Assembly: GCA_033030425.1 (NCBI GenBank)
Contig: JAUFSD010000004.1
Coordinates: 2,170,001-2,234,000 of the forward strand
DNA: 64,000 nt
Direction: 5' to 3'
Source: Verpa conica
Taxonomy: Eukaryota > Ascomycota > Pezizomycetes > Pezizales > Morchellaceae
Shown here: piece by piece, positions 58,864-64,000 of the stretch
Layout of the letters: every line of letters starts with the position of its first letter
Position numbering within the stretch: position 1 is the first letter of the stretch
Notes under the pieces: model-generated
Databases searched by the model: none
Seen by the model: the letters and a program-made list of their open reading frames with translations, nothing else
What the model was told of the DNA's origin: nothing
Translations under genes and position numbers: made by a program

Positions 58864-59447
58864 TTCTACAGTAATCTATAATATCATTAGTATATTAGGC
58901 TAGGGTTTATGAAGGTTGTGACTCTTGACCTCCTGCTATCTGACTAAGGCAAGTACTGCTGAGCTATGGGGATTATGTCAGCATGTGATAGAATAAGACT
59001 AAAGCTCCAAGTACCTACTAATTAAGCGGTGACTGAGATGCACGTTCTACCAAAGTTCTTGATATGTCTTATTTGCAATCAATCAAGGCACGGATATAGA
59101 ACCGGTGGGCTTTATGAACGTATCTCTGCAAGACTTGACAAAGACTGGAAGATTTGGGTAGAAGGTATTCAAGGGGTGTAAGAGTAATCTTGATGGAAAA
59201 TAGCTTATAGTTAGAGTGTAGTTTTAACACGTGGACTTTTAGAGAAGAATGCAATATGAACACGTTGGAAATACTGAAATAGTTTTTTCCTGTAATACAT
59301 GAAGAACACGTGGACTTTACAAAAAGACCTTGGTTTTTACGTAGCCAGCCAAACTACAATAATTGATCACCTAAACTAATAATTATAAGGCCATCCAAGC
59401 ATGTCAGGTAACATAAAGCGCTAACCACAGAAATTCAATCTGTCAGC

Positions 59448-59891
59448 TCAGCCATTCGACGCATGCTTCGAAGAGAACCCAAATAAATCCAATGATCGCT
59501 GCCCTTCAGGTAGCTTTTCCCGATTCTCATTGGCTAATGTCGAAGTATTCTTGAGCTTTTGCTTCTCTTTCCTAGCTCGTGAAATTAGCATACGCTTGCG
59601 AGATACTTGCTCCAGCTTATCACTCTGTTTCCTTTCAATTTCCTCTTTCCGTAAATGGCTTCGGAGCTGCTTTTCTGACAGTCTCGGGAGGGACTTAAGG
59701 CGCTTGCTTAAGTTCAGCTTTGCCTGCTTACTAGTCATTGGGACTATATTCGAAGAGCTTTTCGAGGGACAAGTATCTGCTTTCTTTTGGAAAAATGACG
59801 AAATATGAAGTTGGTAATTATGTGCCACATCCGTACTAGAACCATTTTCCTTCTTATCGCCAATCATGATTATTGATAGCTCATGACTCAT
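59448..59891 (-). CDS. Small basic coiled-coil protein, unknown
   Basis: A frame of 147 residues from an ATG at 59891 has a Lys/Arg/Glu-rich central helix (about residues 55-115, for example LSKRLKSLPRLSEKQLRSHL) and ends RSLDLFGFSSKHASNG. It lies about 580 bp upstream of the helicase gene on the same strand and may belong to the same unit. Composition looks like a real protein, but no domain is recognised and no homologue is known to me. Confidence 0.4.
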   Translation of the reverse strand: MSHELSIIMIGDKKENGSSTDVAHNYQLHISSFFQKKADTCPSKSSSNIVPMTSKQAKLNLSKRLKSLPRLSEKQLRSHLRKEEIERKQSDKLEQVSRKRMLISRARKEKQKLKNTSTLANENREKLPEGQRSLDLFGFSSKHASNG

Positions 59892-61376
59892 AGTTGGTAT
59901 GACACGTTGAATCTCTGTTTGACTCCATGAGAGATGAAGTTGAATTTATGTCCGTCGAGTTGAAGCCACATACACTTAAGATCAAGATAGGTGTCTCCAC
60001 GTGTTCTATAACCTGAGACTAACCAATCGAAACGTATATATATACCAGAAGAGATGAATTGTGGTTCTCTAAGATCCAGCGCCAATAGGAGGTTCTCGAA
60101 TCAACCCAGTATTTGGGCTAATGTATGGTTAGAAGAGGCCACATCACCGTATATCACTCGGGACGTCGATCTTGGGTGCTATACATTAGTCAGCATCAAA
60201 ATCAAAGAATTGCCCTGTTTCTGAAATTTAAGAGGCCTGGGTACACATAACAAGTGTAACCCGTGAAAGCTATTGACTCCTAGATGATTATAAACGTACT
60301 ATCCTCAATCTGGTGAGGCCCACGAGAAGGTTGAACCATCCAGTCCGCTTAAAGCTATGTTACCAACATCGTAATTATTCTGAGGCATTATCACGCAAAT
60401 CACAGGAGATCACTCGATCCTTTATCAGCCCCGAGTACATGACTTACAGGATGATCAACTATACCGACTAACCGGTAGTTTTATTCTAGATAGTATATTG
60501 AGTTCTCTAGTACTTGGATAATTAGCATTAACTCTTAATCTGGACCTGGTAGCCATTAGTTATTTTAGGTGGGTATAATGAGTATCTGGCATGAGGCGCA
60601 GGTGTGGCACCTGTAGAGCTTAGTCATAATGATCACATGATCATCACAGTAGAATCCCTTTTCTCCACAGATCTACAGTATATAATTGTGTCGGTAGAAC
60701 TACGAGACGCCACTCTAGAGTACCACAATATATACAGGGGCCGGGTATATCTCTCAGCTTTGGGACGTATCTAGTCGCACTATTAAATACTGGTATAATT
60801 TCTAGATACCGCTTCTGATCCAAAAGCTACTAAAAATACATAATTGGGTTGGACATAACTTGCCAAGAATAGATTCATAAAATATCACTCGAACGATCCT
60901 TGCGGTAAATAGCCAAAATTATTAGTTATAGATAGACTTAGATTATATATGAATCAAATACAGGAATAAATTCACACACTGTATTAAAGTAGTGGAAGGA
61001 TTTAGGTATATTAATCGAACCATTATATCATCCTTTGGTATAGATATACCTCTTAAATAGCGTGCTTAGACAAAGGCGCTGGCCAGAAAGCCAGAACGCC
61101 CTGAAATGGATTACCGCTAATAGCCTAATCTGGCTTCTTCACACTTCGCCTTTCTAGTCACGCGATTATTACGTGGCCTCAAGATATTTGTAGGTACTTA
61201 TGAATGACTTACGTGGCTTTCTGAATGTTAGGTGACCTAAAACGTACTATTTAATCTCATCGTTGTATCCCTCTACCCCCCTCATCCAATCTCCTACTCC
61301 CCATCAAAAATCATTGTTCTATCCCAGTCAATCTGACTATCAGGGTTATTTTACAAATCTTGCTCCATTTGACAGG
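59892..61376. other. No gene seen
   Basis: Intergenic between divergent minus- and plus-strand genes. A plus-strand frame without ATG opens at about 61263 and leads into the next gene, so an upstream exon or an alternative start is possible. Confidence 0.4.
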
Positions 61377-62725
61377 ATGCCTAAGCACTCTACGAATTCT
61401 TTGAATAAGAGACCCAGCGTCCAAAAGCCACAAGAAGAATTCAAAGAACTTCATATTGTCAAACAGGCTACAAGAGAAACCCTCGTTTCCCAGCCTACAA
61501 CCGAGAAATCCGACGGAGTCTCAGGGGTATCAAGTATGTATTCGAGTACTCCTGAAATCCTTATAGATACAAAGTATCTATATTAATATGAGTTCCAGTT
61601 CCTGCGTCATCCATAAAACTTCAACAGCACTCTACAGGGCTGGTAAAGACACAAACGGTCGCAAATCCTCTGAGCTATGTAGATAATGATACAAGTGACT
61701 CCAAGCCTACCACAAAATCAGGAAATATTGTCAAAACATTGGGACAGGCGCCCAGCCGTTCAAAGGCCGAACAATGGTTTGATTGCCTTTCAAAAGCCTC
61801 GAAAAAAGCAAAAGATGCGTTGAAGCCTTCAGCAAAACCACCGGCGTTAATAATGCCCCATCGGGTGGCATCAAAGAGGAAAAAAGGCCTTACTAACAGA
61901 GACTTGATGGTGCAGAAGCGGAGAGGCATGCTTCGGATTAATTTGGGGGTTTATTACTCAGATGGGAATAGTGATACGGACAACGTGAAGAACGAAGAGG
62001 AAGAACCTGTGATCCAGTTAGTACTTGGTCAGGATACTCGATGCAAGGCTCTCGGTAAAGACTTCAATGACCCAGAAACATGTTACGCTTGTGGGAAAGG
62101 TCATTCTCTGCGTAGTGTGAACCCAACAGACACAGGAGCATCTACACCTATTGCTATGGCTCCAGTTATACAAAGACGCAGTTCTTGCCCTAAGATCAGC
62201 CCTCGTGCTACCGAGTATAGACCCTCTACAACAGAGACTAAATCTACAGCACTCAAACATACTAAAGCAGTCCCCACGCCAGTACAGCCTGTGAAAACTA
62301 TGGAACACATGGGGTGGAAGGATATCCTAAAGAAAGTGTGGTCTATTAGTGGTTGCCGGTTCTGCTACACTGCCAACCATAACATACCCAGAAGCCATGA
62401 TCTAGAGGACTGCCCACTCCTCGCCACTGCTGGTGTAACATATGTAACGTATCTCTGCTTCAGGCTTGCTGTGAGGCTGGACAAGAGCATTGTTTGTGCG
62501 GGTTGTTGGCTCCCTCAGGAGCTATGCTCATCAAACCGCTGTATCTATGATGTTGATATTATTGCGCCTATAATCTTTATGGCGCAATACGTGGTTCATA
62601 TATGGGAGGATATAGAACAGGACTGTAATAATACAGATTACATCGATTGGCTCGACAATAAGGTTGAGGATAATGAGGCGACCGAATCACCGATGATGAC
62701 TGTTCTTTTGAAGGTGTTGAGATAA
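61377..62725 (+). CDS. Stand-alone relative of the helicase's Cys-rich C-terminal domain
   Basis: The first part (from the ATG at 61377) and the second (to 62725) lie in different frames. They join in phase across an intron such as 61534-61637 (donor GTATGT, acceptor CTACAG), giving about 414 residues. The N-terminal two thirds is Ser/Thr/Lys-rich and low complexity. The C-terminal part has CRFCYTANHN, DCPLL, then CAGCWLPQELC and a later Cys. This reproduces the spacing of CKFC...DCSG...CYKCCLPPSLC in the last exon of the gene at 49971-58863. No helicase or recombinase part is present nearby. It is either an independent partner protein or a truncated second element. Confidence 0.65.
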
Positions 62726-63711
62726 ATGTTGTCTGCATTTTCTGGATTTACCTTAGGTCTTGATGATTTCCTTTAAATTATATAAATGATCTCCTGTAGC
62801 TGGATATTCCATTGTACTTGAATGGTTCGTACCCGGGGAATATTTCAATGTTTTGTACTTAAAAGTGGATGTCGCTTTATCTTGCTCTGCTATGGTCTCT
62901 TCTATGTTTCGGCTCCTAGACTTTGAAATATAGGCTTCATTTGATTATGTGCGTATTAGTGATGTGTGGGACCTACAGCAAAACGAGTGATATCTAGTGA
63001 TGTCCAGTCACCTTAACCTTGACACCAGATATATGGCTACCGAAGGGGTACCACGACACCAAGTGGGAACAATCGTAATAGAATCTTGTTATACCTAGAG
63101 GGAGTACATTTTTATCGTTAATCTACTCGGAATACTATTACATAAATAGGAGGCTATTCCTTAATAACATAATAAGATCTTGATATGATTAGATGCCTCT
63201 CATGATTTTCTTTATTGTTGAGGCTTGTTACGTGAGGATTATAGAACAATACCGTCATCTATTCGGAGATGACCCTAGCTAAAGAGCTTTCCTCTCGAAC
63301 AGAGATACAGACATATACACCTGCATTCTCAACCTATCTAGAAGTCAGGGGATTATGTGAAGTCAGAGTGAAGAGCAATCTACGAGTCTTGATAATCCGA
63401 CAGCTATCATCTTAAGAGAAATGGTATTGCTATATCTAATTTAAAATATTATACTGCTGCGTACCTTATTCTTTAGTAAGAAAATCTAAGAAAATACATC
63501 AGCAGAACTACAGGAATAACAGTTTCATATCACATGCCGTTTCAGCTCTAGGATACACATCATTCCAAGAATATAGCTGTCACAGATGCTCAGAACCCCC
63601 CACCACGTAACCAAGGAACAAAAAAAAATCGGAGCCTAGGCCGCACCTCCGAATCACAAACGACTCTACTCAAGATACCGCCCATACTGAGGGTATTTTT
63701 ACTCCGTACTT
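62726..63711. other. No gene seen
   Basis: No supported frame. The A-run and GC-rich stretch at 63620-63650 probably belong to the 3' region of the gene that follows on the minus strand. Confidence 0.45.
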
Positions 63712-64000
63712 CTAATCACTCCTGACCGCCTTCCGGTAATTCTTGATAACGTGAACCATGATGTGAGCGCGCGTATCTTTGGCTGGCGCGCCATGTCCGA
63801 GACAAGGGCATCTTGGCGGCAGAGGGGTCATCTCATTCTTCTGAACCGACTCCATTACACTGACCGACATTTTCATCACAGGATCGCCCCATTTAACTCC
63901 ACGGCGCTGGCAGGCCTCCTTTGCGATCTCGATCAGTCGCAGCCAGGAATCCAAACTTTCTCTAATAACATCGTGATCGGCACTTTTGAGCATCAGGTCG
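63712..64000 (-). CDS. C-terminal part of a gene cut by the window edge
   Basis: The minus-strand frame enters from the right edge and ends at 63712, giving at least 96 residues. It is mainly helical and charged (ESLDSWLRLIEIAKEACQRR), with a short Cys pair in PPRCPCLGHG and a basic end NYRKAVRSD. There is no stop up to the edge, so the start lies outside. No family is recognised. Confidence 0.5.
   Translation of the reverse strand, partial: DLMLKSADHDVIRESLDSWLRLIEIAKEACQRRGVKWGDPVMKMSVSVMESVQKNEMTPLPPRCPCLGHGAPAKDTRAHIMVHVIKNYRKAVRSD

Overview
The window looks like nuclear DNA of a filamentous ascomycete, most likely a pezizomycete (morel, cup fungus or truffle group). The best evidence is a complete 18-exon gene for an alpha-1,4-glucan lyase of the kind known from Morchella and Peziza. 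Short introns of about 40-90 bp, low gene density, fungus-only membrane protein families and many transposon traces fit this. No rRNA, convincing tRNA, CRISPR array or bacterial operon was seen.

Layout. 0-3.5 kb is gene-poor and holds a foldback element (1043-1706). 3.6-8.4 kb is the glucan lyase gene. 9-13 kb has a TA-flanked MITE, a decayed Tc1/mariner transposase and a small membrane protein whose 3' end has been tandemly copied. 14.2-17.5 kb has a mucin-like surface protein and a two-exon conserved fungal protein. 20-31 kb, all on the minus strand, has a large membrane protein, an Ifi-6-16 (ISG12-like) protein with a truncated paralogue beside it, a 105-bp hAT MITE with a perfect target duplication, and a second membrane-protein gene carrying two in-frame TGA codons. 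32-36 kb has a second copy of the TA-flanked MITE, a kinase-fold protein lacking key catalytic residues, a second foldback element and a probably broken gene. 36.6-41.9 kb is a 5-kb composite minisatellite dominated by GTTGCC, into which a 413-bp hAT MITE has inserted. 42-50 kb is almost empty.

The most notable locus is 49971-58863 (minus). Separate open frames join through three phase-compatible introns into one 1,920-residue protein. In order it has C2H2 fingers, an OrsD-like (DUF3505) double zinc-finger region, a segment with the complete catalytic layout of a tyrosine recombinase (R937, K971, R1065, H1100, Y1109), a RecQ-type helicase and a Cys-rich tail. Its second intron is about 3 kb and contains a complete 776-residue hAT transposase gene on the same strand. 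A free-standing relative of the Cys-rich tail lies at 61377-62725 on the other strand. My inference is that this is a recombinase-helicase mobile or telomere-linked gene family, itself host to a hAT element.

All gene models were built by eye from reading frames, splice signals and intron phase. Family names come from motif recognition, not from database searches.
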